NCBI RefSeq assembly: GCF_009789575.1
Contig: NZ_CP046908.1
Location: 3,873,001-3,937,000, forward strand
Direction of reading: 5' to 3'
DNA from: Stappia indica
Lineage (GTDB): Bacteria > Pseudomonadota > Alphaproteobacteria > Rhizobiales > Stappiaceae
DNA length: 64,000 nucleotides
Each line of letters begins with the position of its first letter. Positions within the stretch are counted from its first letter, which is position 1. The translations under genes were made by a program, and so were the position numbers. This document shows, piece by piece, positions 10,969 to 21,532 of this stretch. A model generated the notes under the pieces. The model worked only from the letters and a program-made list of their open reading frames with translations, was not told where the DNA came from and searched no databases.

Positions 10969-12597
10969 ATGATCAGGATCCAGCACCTCGCCAGACGTTT
11001 CGTCTCCGACCGCCGCGGCAGCATCGTCGTGCCGCTCGCGATCTGCACCGGCGTCTGCCTTATGGTGACGGGCGCGGCGATCGACTACACGCGGGCCTTC
11101 AACGCCAAGGTCGACCTGCAGGCTGCCGTGGATGCGACCGCCTTGGCCGCCAACTACGACAGCCAGGGCCTGTCGGAGGACAAGGTCAAGGCCAACGCCG
11201 AAGGCTACTTCAAGGCGATCTATCCGGGCGACATCGACGAAGTCGAGCTCGACGTCTCGGTGGTGAAGGGGACGGTGACGGTGACTGCCGGCAAGCCGGT
11301 CAACACCGTGCTCGGCAGCCTCATGAACAAGCCGCAGATCGACGTGCGCGTCATGTCGCAGACGGTGGTCGGCAAGGCGACCTTCGATGTGGTCATGGTG
11401 CTCGACAATTCCGGATCCATGGCCGGCAGCCGCATGTCGACGCTGAAGAAGGCCGCCAAGGACCTCACCGAGACGCTGTTCAAGATCAACGAGGACGGCG
11501 ACAGGAAGGACCGGGTGCAGATCGGCCTCGTGCCCTTCACCTCCTTCGTCAATGTCGGTGCCGACAAGGCCACCGCATCCTGGATGGACCAGGAGGGCGC
11601 CTCGCCGATCCACTGGAAGAACTTCGAGACCCGCTCGAACGGAACGCCGGATCCCGCGGAGTTCGACAGCAAGCTTCTGACCAACGGCAAGCCGAGCCGC
11701 TTCACGCTGTTCAAGCAGCTGAAGCACACGGACTGGCTGGGCTGCGTCGAGGCGCGGCCGATGCCCTACGACGTCGACGACACGCCGGCGTCGAGCTCCA
11801 ATCCGGCCACGCTCTTCGTGCCGCAATTCGCCCCCGACGAGCCGTCGAACGCCAACAAGAAATGGGGCGACAGCTACTACAACAACTATCTGGACGACGA
11901 CCGTGGCGCCTGCCGGACCTCTTCGAAGAAGGCCGCCCGCTCCTCGGGCATGGACCGCTGGGAATATGCCCAGAAGCGCCTGTGCAAGTACAAGGACCAG
12001 CCGCGGTCGCTCGGCAACACGACCGTCAACGGGCCGAACTACTGGTGCAAGACCCAGCCGATCACCGATCTGACCAACGACAAGTCGCAGGTGCTGCGCG
12101 ACATCCAGACGATGAACGCGGATGGTCACACCAACATTCACCAGGGTGCGGTCTGGGGATGGCGGGTCCTGTCGCCCTCCGAGCCGTTCACCAAGGGGCG
12201 CGAGCCGAAGAAGGACGAGGAAGAAGAGCATGTACGGGTGATGATCGTCATGACCGATGGCGAGAACACCTACCAAGGCCAGAACTCGTTCAACAAGACG
12301 CGCATCAACGCCTATGGCTACGGCACCGAAGAGCGGCTGGGTAACGGCGTCGACACCTACTGGGAAATCCAGGACAAGATGGACGACCGGCTGCTGCAGA
12401 CCTGTTCCAACGCCAAGAAGGGCGGCGTGCAGGTCTATACGGTGGCCTTCCAGATCTCCAGCAGCAGCACCATCAACATGATGAAGAACTGTGCGACGAC
12501 GCCGGCCATGGCCTTCGATGCGAAGTCCAACAGCGCGCTGGTCGATGCGTTCGAGCGCATCGCCGAAGAGATCACCAAGCTGCGGCTGCAGATGTGA
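10969..12597 (+). CDS. TadG-like protein with TadE-type N-terminus and von Willebrand A domain
   Basis: 542 aa. The N-terminus RRFVSDRRGSIVVPLAICTG has the RRGS plus hydrophobic-helix pattern of TadE/TadG Flp-pilus proteins, and DLQAAVDATALAAN follows as in that family. A VWA domain follows: VVMVLDNSGSM is the DxSxS MIDAS motif and VIVMTDGENT the later Asp strand. At least six Cys residues lie in the extracytoplasmic part and may pair. No other tad/cpa gene is nearby, so it is an orphan. It converges on an unknown exported protein 28 bases away. The role could be surface attachment; this is inferred. Confidence 0.8.
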   Translation: MIRIQHLARRFVSDRRGSIVVPLAICTGVCLMVTGAAIDYTRAFNAKVDLQAAVDATALAANYDSQGLSEDKVKANAEGYFKAIYPGDIDEVELDVSVVKGTVTVTAGKPVNTVLGSLMNKPQIDVRVMSQTVVGKATFDVVMVLDNSGSMAGSRMSTLKKAAKDLTETLFKINEDGDRKDRVQIGLVPFTSFVNVGADKATASWMDQEGASPIHWKNFETRSNGTPDPAEFDSKLLTNGKPSRFTLFKQLKHTDWLGCVEARPMPYDVDDTPASSSNPATLFVPQFAPDEPSNANKKWGDSYYNNYLDDDRGACRTSSKKAARSSGMDRWEYAQKRLCKYKDQPRSLGNTTVNGPNYWCKTQPITDLTNDKSQVLRDIQTMNADGHTNIHQGAVWGWRVLSPSEPFTKGREPKKDEEEEHVRVMIVMTDGENTYQGQNSFNKTRINAYGYGTEERLGNGVDTYWEIQDKMDDRLLQTCSNAKKGGVQVYTVAFQISSSSTINMMKNCATTPAMAFDAKSNSALVDAFERIAEEITKLRLQM

Positions 12598-12625
12598 GGC
12601 GGCAACGCCGCCCCGTTTGCTGCCG

Positions 12626-13246
12626 TCAGTCCGAGGCGCGGATCGTGAAGGGAAGCTCGCCGGAGGCCGTCTTTCCGCTCACCGTGTCGGTGAGCGTCGT
12701 CACCAGGCGGTAGTCGCCGGGCCGCAGGCCTTCGAAGGCGAAGCTGAGCGTTGCATGAAACTCGCGCAAGCGATTGCGGCTGTCGGCGCGCAGGTCGGCA
12801 AAGCCGGTCTGCTCGGCCAGCACCTGGCCGGACGTGTTCAGCAGCTCGAACCCGGCTGTCAGCCGCACGCCGTATCCCTCGGCCGTCTCTTCATGGCCGA
12901 AACCGACCGGCTCGGCATAGACGGTCAGCGTGTCGCCGGCGGCAAAGACCGCATCTGCCCGCGGGGTGTAGCGGCCATAGCCGGTCGCAGCCCCGTCGGT
13001 GAAGGCAAGGGCGGCGAAGGAGAGGGGAGCCTGCTGCCAGGCGGCATCCAGCGCCTGATAGGCGCTGGAAAGACCCTCGGGGAGCGAAGCCTGCTGAGCG
13101 AGTGCCGCAGCGGGAAGCACCGCAAGACCTGCGGCGAGCGACACAGCCCTTGCAAGGGAAGCGGGACGCGCCGCGCGCGACCCGAAACCGACAGCTAGCG
13201 CCTGCCCGACAAAAGTGCCGAAGCGACCCGACTTGCCCCTGATCAT
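12626..13246 (-). CDS. Exported protein of unknown function
   Basis: 206 aa. A long basic N-terminus is followed by a hydrophobic stretch ending AVLPAAALAQQ, a probable Sec signal. The mature part, beginning QASLPEGLSSAYQALDAAW, looks beta-rich, with a C-terminal strand pattern FEGLRPGDYRLVTTLTD suggesting an Ig-like fold. I do not recognise a named family. It reads away from the sigma-54 regulator's stop, 79 bases downstream of it. Confidence 0.7.
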   Translation of the reverse strand: MIRGKSGRFGTFVGQALAVGFGSRAARPASLARAVSLAAGLAVLPAAALAQQASLPEGLSSAYQALDAAWQQAPLSFAALAFTDGAATGYGRYTPRADAVFAAGDTLTVYAEPVGFGHEETAEGYGVRLTAGFELLNTSGQVLAEQTGFADLRADSRNRLREFHATLSFAFEGLRPGDYRLVTTLTDTVSGKTASGELPFTIRASD

Positions 13247-13325
13247 CCAAGCCCCGCCCTGTTAAAGCCCCGCAATGCGTATTTTGCGGCGCACCGTATA
13301 GAACGGGGCGCGGAAAACAACAAGA

Positions 13326-14825
<1,500 letters not shown>

Positions 14826-15091
14826 GCTTTGGCGACCCCCTTCTTGCTTCCGCCCCACCGGCGGCATCGATTTGATTTGCCGTCAGATTCTGATCGGACA
14901 TGGTAAACAAACTGTTTCCGACCCCGGCCCGTGAAACAGGTGGCGCAGCCGGCCGCCCGCAATCCACAGCCGAGCAGCCGTGCTGCGGCGGATGGACCCA
15001 CGAATTTCTGCGGATAGGTCGGGCCCGGTGCGGGTGATAGGGTCGCCGGGACGCGGTCGCAGACCGCAAGACGCCGGCAAGGACCAGCCGC

Positions 15092-16114
15092 ATGAAACGT
15101 ATCGTGATCCTGCTTGCGATCCTGGCAGCCGCTGCCGTCGCCTGGGGCGGCTTCGTCTGGTGGCGGGACCGGCCGGTGCCCGTCACCGTCGTCACGCCGC
15201 ATATGGGACGGGCGGCCGACGTGGTCTATGCCACCGGCGTGGTCGAGCCGGTACGCTGGGCGAAGGTCACCAGCGTGCTGCGGGAACGCATCGTCGAGCT
15301 GTGCAGCTGCGAGGGCGAGACCGTGGAGGCGGGGCAGGTGATCGGCCGGCTCGATTCCACGGCGGCCCGTGCGACGCTTGCAGAGCTGGAGGCCCGTGCC
15401 CGCCTGTCGGAACAGGAACTGGAGCGGGCCGCAGGGCTGATCGAGCGCCGCGTCGTCTCCCAGCAGGCCTTCGAAAAGGCCGAGAACGACCATTCCCGCA
15501 ATGTCGCTCTGGTCGCCGCGCAGGCGGCAAGGCTCGGCGACTACGAGCTGCGCGCGCCGATGGACGGCCAGGTGCTGCGCCGCGACGGCGAGGTCGGCGA
15601 GGTGGCCGAGCCCGGTGCCGTGCTCTTCTGGGTCGGGCAGGACCGGCCCCTGCAGATCGTTGCCGACGTCAACGAGGAAGACATCCCGCTGGTGCGCCGC
15701 GGTCAGACGGCAGTGGTACGCGCCGACGCCTTTCCCGACAGCAGCTTTAAGGCCCGGGTCGAGCGGATCACCCCCAAGGGCGACCCGGTGCTCAAGACCT
15801 ACCGGGTCTATCTCGCCTTTCCGCAGGAAACCCCGCTGATGATCGGCATGACCAGCGACGTCAACATCGTTGTGCGCGAGGTCGAGAACGCCATGTTGAT
15901 CCCGCTCGCCGCCCTCGATGAAGACCGGGTTCTGGTGCTGGGGGAGAACGGCCGGCTGACGGCGCGGCGGATCTCCGTCGGCATTCGCGGCATCGAGGAG
16001 GTGGAGGTGCTGGACGGGCTCGAAATCGGCGAGCGTGTGGTTTCGCCCTGGGCGGAGGGGCTTGCTTCCGGCATGGCGGCAACGCCGACAGCCGCTGCGA
16101 GCGGCGGAGACTGA
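15092..16114 (+). CDS. HlyD/MacA-type periplasmic adaptor of an ABC exporter
   Basis: 340 aa. One N-terminal membrane helix (IVILLAILAAAAVAWGGFVW) anchors a periplasmic protein with lipoyl-like halves around a helical hairpin. ELRAPMDGQVLRRDGEVGE is the second lipoyl half and a beta-barrel region follows. Adaptors of this kind link an inner-membrane ABC exporter to an outer-membrane channel. It is four bases ahead of the permease gene, and the order adaptor-permease-ATPase is that of DevBCA. No outer-membrane partner is encoded here. Confidence 0.85.
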   Translation: MKRIVILLAILAAAAVAWGGFVWWRDRPVPVTVVTPHMGRAADVVYATGVVEPVRWAKVTSVLRERIVELCSCEGETVEAGQVIGRLDSTAARATLAELEARARLSEQELERAAGLIERRVVSQQAFEKAENDHSRNVALVAAQAARLGDYELRAPMDGQVLRRDGEVGEVAEPGAVLFWVGQDRPLQIVADVNEEDIPLVRRGQTAVVRADAFPDSSFKARVERITPKGDPVLKTYRVYLAFPQETPLMIGMTSDVNIVVREVENAMLIPLAALDEDRVLVLGENGRLTARRISVGIRGIEEVEVLDGLEIGERVVSPWAEGLASGMAATPTAAASGGD

Positions 16115-16118
16115 GGCC

Positions 16119-17357
16119 GTGCCCCTCATCCTGTCCATCGCCCTGACCCATGTGAAGGGACGTCTGCGCCAGAGCATCGTCTCGGTGCTGGGCGTGATGC
16201 TCGGCGTCGGGTTCTCCATCGCCATGGCGGCCCTGATGCAGGGCTCGCAGGAAGATTTCATCGCCACGCTGGTCGATGCGATGCCGCATGTGGAGGTGAG
16301 CGACGAGGTGCGCGATCCCGCGCCGCCGCCGGCCGCGGGCTTCTTCGGTGCGGTCAACGTGATCGGCGCGCGCCCCGACGACGACACGCGCGGCCTGCGC
16401 AATCCGACGAGGCTGCGGGCGATGCTGGACAGCTGGCTGCCGGGCAGGATGACCATGACGCTGGCGGGCCAGGCGGTGCTGCGCTACGGCGGGCGCGACG
16501 TGGCCGTGTCGCTGACCGGTGTCGACCCGGCCGGCTATCTCCGGGTTTCGACCATCGGCGACGACATGCGTGGGGGCTCCTTCGAGGAGCTTGCCGCCAA
16601 TCTCAACGGCATCGTCGTCGGCGATGGGGTGGCGGAAAAGCTCGGCGCCCGGCTCGGCGACACGATCGCGGTGTCCACGTCCGCCGGGGCCGTGCGGCGG
16701 CTGAAGATCGTCGGCCTGTACCACACCGGCGTCACTCAGGCGGACGACGCCACGGCCTATGCGATGCTGAAGACGGCGCAGGTGCTGTTCGCCCGGCCCG
16801 ATGTGGTCAACCGGATCTCGGTGAAACTGGACGACATCAACGCGGCGCGGTCGGTTGCGGCCCGCATCGAGCGCATGACCGGCTACCGCGCCACCTCCTG
16901 GCAGGAGGCGAACGAGAGCCTGATGGAGGTGCTCGTGGTGCGCAACGTCATCATGTACACGGTGGTCGGCGCCATCCTGCTGGTCGCCGGCTTCGGCATC
17001 TTCACCATCGTCTCGACCATCGTCCACGAAAAGGCCCGCGACATCGCCATCCTCAAGTCGCTCGGCTTTGGGCAAGGCGACATCCGACGCATCTTCCTGA
17101 TCGAAGGGCTGGTGATCGGTGCCGCCGGCTCGGTGCTGGGTTCGGTGCTCGGCTACCTGATCACGCTGGGGCTCGATTCGGTGACGTTCGAGGTGCGGAC
17201 GAATGTCGAGATGACCTCGCTGCCGCTGACCTACAGCCCGTTGCACTATCTCATTGCCAGCGGTTTTGCGCTGCTGTCGGCCGGCGTCGCCGGCTACATG
17301 CCGGCGCGGCGCGCTGCCAAGCTCAATCCGGTCGAGATCATCCGGGGGGCATCGTGA
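16119..17357 (+). CDS. FtsX/MacB-like ABC exporter permease
   Basis: 412 aa from GTG 16119. There is one N-terminal membrane helix, then a large periplasmic MacB-type domain, then three C-terminal helices of the FtsX module, with KARDIAILKSLGFGQGDIRR before the third helix. The layout fits MacB/DevC/LolE mechanotransmission permeases. The GTGA overlap with the ATPase gene shows tight coupling. The substrate is unknown. Confidence 0.85.
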   Translation: MPLILSIALTHVKGRLRQSIVSVLGVMLGVGFSIAMAALMQGSQEDFIATLVDAMPHVEVSDEVRDPAPPPAAGFFGAVNVIGARPDDDTRGLRNPTRLRAMLDSWLPGRMTMTLAGQAVLRYGGRDVAVSLTGVDPAGYLRVSTIGDDMRGGSFEELAANLNGIVVGDGVAEKLGARLGDTIAVSTSAGAVRRLKIVGLYHTGVTQADDATAYAMLKTAQVLFARPDVVNRISVKLDDINAARSVAARIERMTGYRATSWQEANESLMEVLVVRNVIMYTVVGAILLVAGFGIFTIVSTIVHEKARDIAILKSLGFGQGDIRRIFLIEGLVIGAAGSVLGSVLGYLITLGLDSVTFEVRTNVEMTSLPLTYSPLHYLIASGFALLSAGVAGYMPARRAAKLNPVEIIRGAS

Positions 17358-18079
17358 GCCCAACCGCGAAAGAGGGGGCCGACGCCGTCGTCGGATCGGG
17401 TGCCCCGCCTTTGATCGAGGCGCGGCGCCTGACCCGCGTGCTGCCCGGCACGGTGCCGGTGACCTTGGTGCGCGAGATCGACCTGACGATCCGCGCCGGC
17501 GAGTTCGTGGCGATCACCGGGCCGTCCGGCTCGGGCAAGTCGTCGCTGCTCTATCTGCTGGGCCTGCTCGACAGCCCGACCGAGGGCGAAGTACTGATCG
17601 AGGGCGAGCCGACGCATCTCCTGTCGGAACGCCGGCGGGCGGCGATCCGCCTGTCGACGCTGGGCTTCGTCTTCCAGTTCCATTTCCTGCTGCCGGAATT
17701 CTCCGTCACCGACAACGTGATGATCCCCATGCGCAAGCGCGCCCTGTTGCCCGCGCGCGAGATGCGCGAGCGGGCAAGGGGGCTTTTGGCCGATCTCGGC
17801 CTCGGCGATCATCTGGACAAGCGGCCGGACCAGCTGTCCGGCGGCCAGCGCCAGCGGGTGGCGGTGGCGCGCGCACTGGCCAACGAGCCGCCCGCGATCC
17901 TGGCCGACGAGCCGACCGGCAGCCTCGACAGCCGCTCGTCGGACCAGGTCTTCGATATCCTGCGGGCGCTGGTCGACGACCACGGCAAGACGGTCGTCGC
18001 CGTCACCCACGACCTCGACATGGCCGCGCGCATGGACCGCCGGCTGCACCTGGTGGACGGGATGCTTGCCGACCCGTGA
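17354..18079 (+). CDS. ABC exporter ATP-binding protein (MacB/LolD/DevA type)
   Basis: 241 aa. Walker A GPSGSGKSS, signature LSGGQRQRVAVARAL and Walker B ILADEPT with the downstream switch His (VAVTHD) are all present, so the ATPase should be active. It starts at GTG 17354, overlapping the permease stop by four bases. It completes a three-gene exporter, which ends 25 bases before the convergent HMA gene. Confidence 0.92.
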   Translation: MSPTAKEGADAVVGSGAPPLIEARRLTRVLPGTVPVTLVREIDLTIRAGEFVAITGPSGSGKSSLLYLLGLLDSPTEGEVLIEGEPTHLLSERRRAAIRLSTLGFVFQFHFLLPEFSVTDNVMIPMRKRALLPAREMRERARGLLADLGLGDHLDKRPDQLSGGQRQRVAVARALANEPPAILADEPTGSLDSRSSDQVFDILRALVDDHGKTVVAVTHDLDMAARMDRRLHLVDGMLADP

Positions 18080-18104
18080 GGGCGAAGGGGGAGGCGAAGG
18101 AGGC

Positions 18105-18302
18105 TCAGCCGGCGACGACGTCGTAACCTGCCGCCTCGATCGTCTCGACGATCCGCTCGCGGGGCAGTTGCGTCTGGATACGGGCCGTGCCGCTGGCAAG
18201 GTCGATCTCGGCGCTGGCCGCCGGGTCCGCAGCCGCGAGCGCCTTCTTCACCGAGGCGACGCAGCCGTTGCAGGTCATGCCGTCTATCTTCACTTCGATC
18301 AT
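18105..18302 (-). CDS. Heavy-metal-associated (CopZ-like) small protein
   Basis: 65 aa, one HMA domain. The metal-binding loop is GMTCNGCVASVKKAL, with the two Cys needed to hold Cu(I) or a similar ion. ATG 18302 follows GGAAGGAAAG. Proteins like this carry copper in the cytoplasm to P-type ATPases or sensors, but none is encoded within this window. Copper supply to cytochrome oxidase is served by ctaG far away, so a link is only a guess. Confidence 0.88.
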   Translation of the reverse strand: MIEVKIDGMTCNGCVASVKKALAAADPAASAEIDLASGTARIQTQLPRERIVETIEAAGYDVVAG

Positions 18303-18544
18303 GGTCGTGCGCTTTCCTTCCTGCCGCCGATGGCGGGCGTGACTGTCATTCCCTGAAAGAATGGGGCTTCCAGCAAGGGGAAGGTCAAGGGGGAGGTTGC
18401 CGGCCGAAAGCTGCCTGGCCGCGACACTTTCCTCGCTCCTCCGGGGGCTTGGGGCTGGAGACTCGGAAGAATCGTCGTATTCAGTTGCTATTCGAGGTAG
18501 GTTTGATTCGGCTTCGGCGGAAGCACGGACTTGGCCGGACGAGC

Positions 18545-20056
18545 ATGGCACGCGCGACAAGCATTTTCATTTTCCTCTGTATGGGGGTGATCGCGGCCTC
18601 CGTCGCTGCGATCATGATGTTCCAGTTCGCCCGCCCTGCGGGCGAGGCGGTGACGCTCGGCCTGTCGCTCCTGTGCACCATGATCGTCGTTCATCTGGTC
18701 TTCGCCCGTCAGCGCGACCGCGGCGACATCGCCGAGAAGGTCGCCGCGCTCGAGGAGCGCGTGCTCGAGGTCGACGAGGACGTCAGCAACATCGAGGGCC
18801 GGCTGACCGGCATGGAGACCAACCTGCCGCGCCGCACCCGTGAGGAGATCGATCCGCTCTTCGCCGAGGTGGAGGTGCTGGGCAGCCTCATCAAGCAGAT
18901 GGCCGAGGCCATGGCCGGCATGGAAGACCGCATCGACGAGCAGGACGCGCGCCAGATCGCGCCGCCCCCGCCGCAGGAGCGCTTCGCCGCCTACGAGGAG
19001 CCGCGCGCGCTCGGCTACAGCCAGCCGACCGGCGCCGGGTATCCGGCACAGCCGGGCCCGGCATATGCGGCTCAGGCTCCCGATCGCGCCCCCGCTTACG
19101 GCCATGCACAACCAGCCCAGGCACCGCACGGCTATGCGCAGCCGCAGCACGGCGGCGACGCCCCGGCGGTGCGCGGCCCCGCGCCCGGCGAGGGGCCGCA
19201 CGGCAGCCGCGCTCAGGAGAGCCAGCGTTCGCCGGCCATGGCGCGCGCGCGGGAGGACGCAAGGCCCGATCCCGAGCTGCGCCGGGTCATCCAGGACGCG
19301 CTCGACAACAACCGGGTCGATCTGTTCCTGCAGCCCATCGTGACGCTGCCGCAGCGCCAGGTCCGCGACTACGAGGCGCTGACCCGCATTCGCGATGCGC
19401 AGAACAACTATCTCGAGCCGGTCGATTTCATCGCCGAGGCGACGCGCGCGCGGATGATGCCGGCCATCGACAACCTGATGCTGTTCCGCGCCATCCAGGT
19501 GCTGCGCCGCCTGTCGAGCCGCAATCGCCGCTCCGGTCTCTTCGTCAACCTGTCGATCCAGACGCTGGTGGACGAGCGTTTCTTCCCCGGCTTCCTCGAC
19601 TTCCTGCGCGCCAACGAGGGGTTTTCGGGCCTCCTGACCTTCGAGTTCACCCAGAGCGACGTCAACGAGATGGGCGCGCTGGAGCTGGAGAGCCTCGCCG
19701 CGCTGCACGAGCTCGGCTACCGCTTCTCCATGGACCGGGTTCGCGACCTGAAGATGGACTTCAAGGTCCTGTCGGATCGCGGCTTCCGCTACATGAAGCT
19801 GCATGCCAGCCGCCTGATCGGCAACGAGCACATGCCGGCCAGCCACATTCACCCGGCCGATCTCGGCGACCTGCTGCGCCGCTACGCGATGGAGCTGATC
19901 GTCGACCACGTCGAGACCGAGGCCCAGGTGCTGGAGGTGCTCGACTACGACGCCCGCATCGGCCAGGGCTATCTGTTCTCGCCGCCGCGCCCGGTCCGTC
20001 CGGAAGTGCTGCAGGCGCGCCCGCCGCAACGCGGCCTGCGCCGCGCCGCCGAGTAG
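18545..20056 (+). CDS. TipF-like membrane protein with degenerate EAL domain
   Basis: 503 aa. Two membrane helices at about 5-28 and 34-54 are followed by a coiled coil (about 60-140), a Pro/Ala/Gln-rich linker (about 145-240) and an EAL domain (about 240-490). The domain keeps YEALTRI and LFVNLS, but the catalytic DDFG segment reads MDRVRDLKMDF, so phosphodiesterase activity is unlikely. The same layout is seen in Caulobacter TipF, a c-di-GMP receptor that places the flagellum. A receptor role is therefore the best guess. ATG 18545 starts the first helix properly. No flagellar gene adjoins it, but cheY-cheZ lies 7.5 kb away. Confidence 0.78.
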   Translation: MARATSIFIFLCMGVIAASVAAIMMFQFARPAGEAVTLGLSLLCTMIVVHLVFARQRDRGDIAEKVAALEERVLEVDEDVSNIEGRLTGMETNLPRRTREEIDPLFAEVEVLGSLIKQMAEAMAGMEDRIDEQDARQIAPPPPQERFAAYEEPRALGYSQPTGAGYPAQPGPAYAAQAPDRAPAYGHAQPAQAPHGYAQPQHGGDAPAVRGPAPGEGPHGSRAQESQRSPAMARAREDARPDPELRRVIQDALDNNRVDLFLQPIVTLPQRQVRDYEALTRIRDAQNNYLEPVDFIAEATRARMMPAIDNLMLFRAIQVLRRLSSRNRRSGLFVNLSIQTLVDERFFPGFLDFLRANEGFSGLLTFEFTQSDVNEMGALELESLAALHELGYRFSMDRVRDLKMDFKVLSDRGFRYMKLHASRLIGNEHMPASHIHPADLGDLLRRYAMELIVDHVETEAQVLEVLDYDARIGQGYLFSPPRPVRPEVLQARPPQRGLRRAAE

Positions 20057-20086
20057 GTCGGCTCTCTCTTCGCACCGTCGAAAAGC

Positions 20087-20122
20087 AAAGGCCCCGCCGG
20101 AACCGATCCGGCGGGGCCTTTT
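20087..20122. terminator. Bidirectional intrinsic terminator
   Basis: AAAGGCCCCGCCGG and CCGGCGGGGCCTTTT are perfect arms around a seven-base loop, with A- and T-runs at the two ends. It sits between the convergent EAL gene and the M16 operon and should stop both. Confidence 0.92.
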
Positions 20123-20155
20123 CATGTCTTGCGAAGGGAGGACGAGAGTGCTGTC

Positions 20156-21532
20156 TCAGCTCTTCTCCGGTCCCACCGTGACCACCAGCGGGTCGACACC
20201 CTTGAGCATGCGTGCGGCGACGGCGCGCACCTGCTCCAGCGTCACCGCCTCGATCAGGGTGTTGCGCTCATCGATATAGTCGCGACCGAGGCCTTCGACC
20301 TGCAGGCCCAGCAACTGGTCGGCGATCTTGTCCGAGGTATCGAAGCGCAGCGCATAGGAGCCGGTGAGATAGGCCTTGGCCTTGGCCAGTTCCTCCGCGC
20401 TCGGTCCCTTGTCGGCCATTCGCGCCATCTGCGCGCGGATCACCTCGACGGACTCGTCGGCGCGGTCGGAGCGGGTTCCGGTCACGGCCATCCACATGCC
20501 GGCATGCTGGTAGGGCACCAGGTAGGAGCCGACGGAATAGGCAAGGCCGCGCTTCTCGCGCACTTCCTCGAACAGCCAGGACGAAAACACGCCGCCACCG
20601 AGGATGTGGTTCATCACGAAGGCCGGGATGAAGTCCGGGTCGTCGCGCTTCAACCCCGGCAGGCCGATGCGGATGGCGGTCTGCGGCACGTCGAGCGCCA
20701 CATGCTCCATCTTGCCGGTCGCCATGGTGACATCGGACACCTGGGTCAGCGTTCCGGTCTCCGGCAGCGTGCCGAAGACGCTGTCGAGCAGCGGCGCCAG
20801 GCGTTCGGCGTTGATCGCGCCGACGACGGCGATCTTCAGTCCCTTGCGGGCGAAGATGTTGCCATGCAGCTGCTTCAGGTCCTGCGGCGAAAGCGCGGCA
20901 ACGCTCTCCTCCGTGCCGCGCGCGGCCCGGCCATAGGTGTGGTCCGGATAGGCGAGCTCGGCCCAGCGGCGCCCGGCGATGGCATCGGGGTCCTTGGCCT
21001 CGCTGCGCAGGCCGGCGATGATCTGCCGCTTCATCCGCGCCACGGGCTCATCGTCGAAGCGCGGGGAGGAGACCGCAAGACGCAGCAGTTCGAAGGCATC
21101 GTCGACATTCGGCGTCAGCGTGCGCATCGAGCCATAGAAATTGTCGCGGCCGGCATCGAAGCCCATGCGCACCGAAAGGTCCTCCAGACGGGTCTGGAAG
21201 GCTTGCGAATCCAGCTCGCCCGCACCTTCGTCAAGGGTGGAGGAGAGCAGGTTGGCCAGCCCCTCCTGCCCCTTGGGGTCCTGCGAGGCGCCGCCTTCGA
21301 AGGCGAACTTGATGGCGACGATCGGCACCGTGTCGTCTTCCACCAGCCAGGCGGTCAGCCCGCCGGGCGTGGTGATCTCCTGGATCTCCATCGCAGCGAG
21401 CGGACGCGGGGTGGCGGCAACGGCGGAGACGACGAGGGCGAAGGCGAGAAGCCCGCGGCCGAGGGCGGTGAGAAGGGTCAAGGGCGAGGTTCCGTGCGAA
21501 GATGCGGGAGCGGCGGCGAGACGGCGGCTCAT
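20156..21532 (-). CDS. M16 family peptidase-like protein lacking the zinc motif
   Basis: 458 aa with an N-terminal hydrophobic signal (about residues 20-48, ending PLAAME). It has the M16 fold, with a C-terminal half containing the FEEVREKRGLAYSVGSYLVP region, but where HxxEH should stand it reads NLLSST. It is therefore probably the non-catalytic partner, as in two-subunit M16 enzymes. Its ATG overlaps the stop of the catalytic partner (ATGA), so the two are made together. Likely periplasmic. Confidence 0.88.
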   Translation of the reverse strand: MSRRLAAAPASSHGTSPLTLLTALGRGLLAFALVVSAVAATPRPLAAMEIQEITTPGGLTAWLVEDDTVPIVAIKFAFEGGASQDPKGQEGLANLLSSTLDEGAGELDSQAFQTRLEDLSVRMGFDAGRDNFYGSMRTLTPNVDDAFELLRLAVSSPRFDDEPVARMKRQIIAGLRSEAKDPDAIAGRRWAELAYPDHTYGRAARGTEESVAALSPQDLKQLHGNIFARKGLKIAVVGAINAERLAPLLDSVFGTLPETGTLTQVSDVTMATGKMEHVALDVPQTAIRIGLPGLKRDDPDFIPAFVMNHILGGGVFSSWLFEEVREKRGLAYSVGSYLVPYQHAGMWMAVTGTRSDRADESVEVIRAQMARMADKGPSAEELAKAKAYLTGSYALRFDTSDKIADQLLGLQVEGLGRDYIDERNTLIEAVTLEQVRAVAARMLKGVDPLVVTVGPEKS

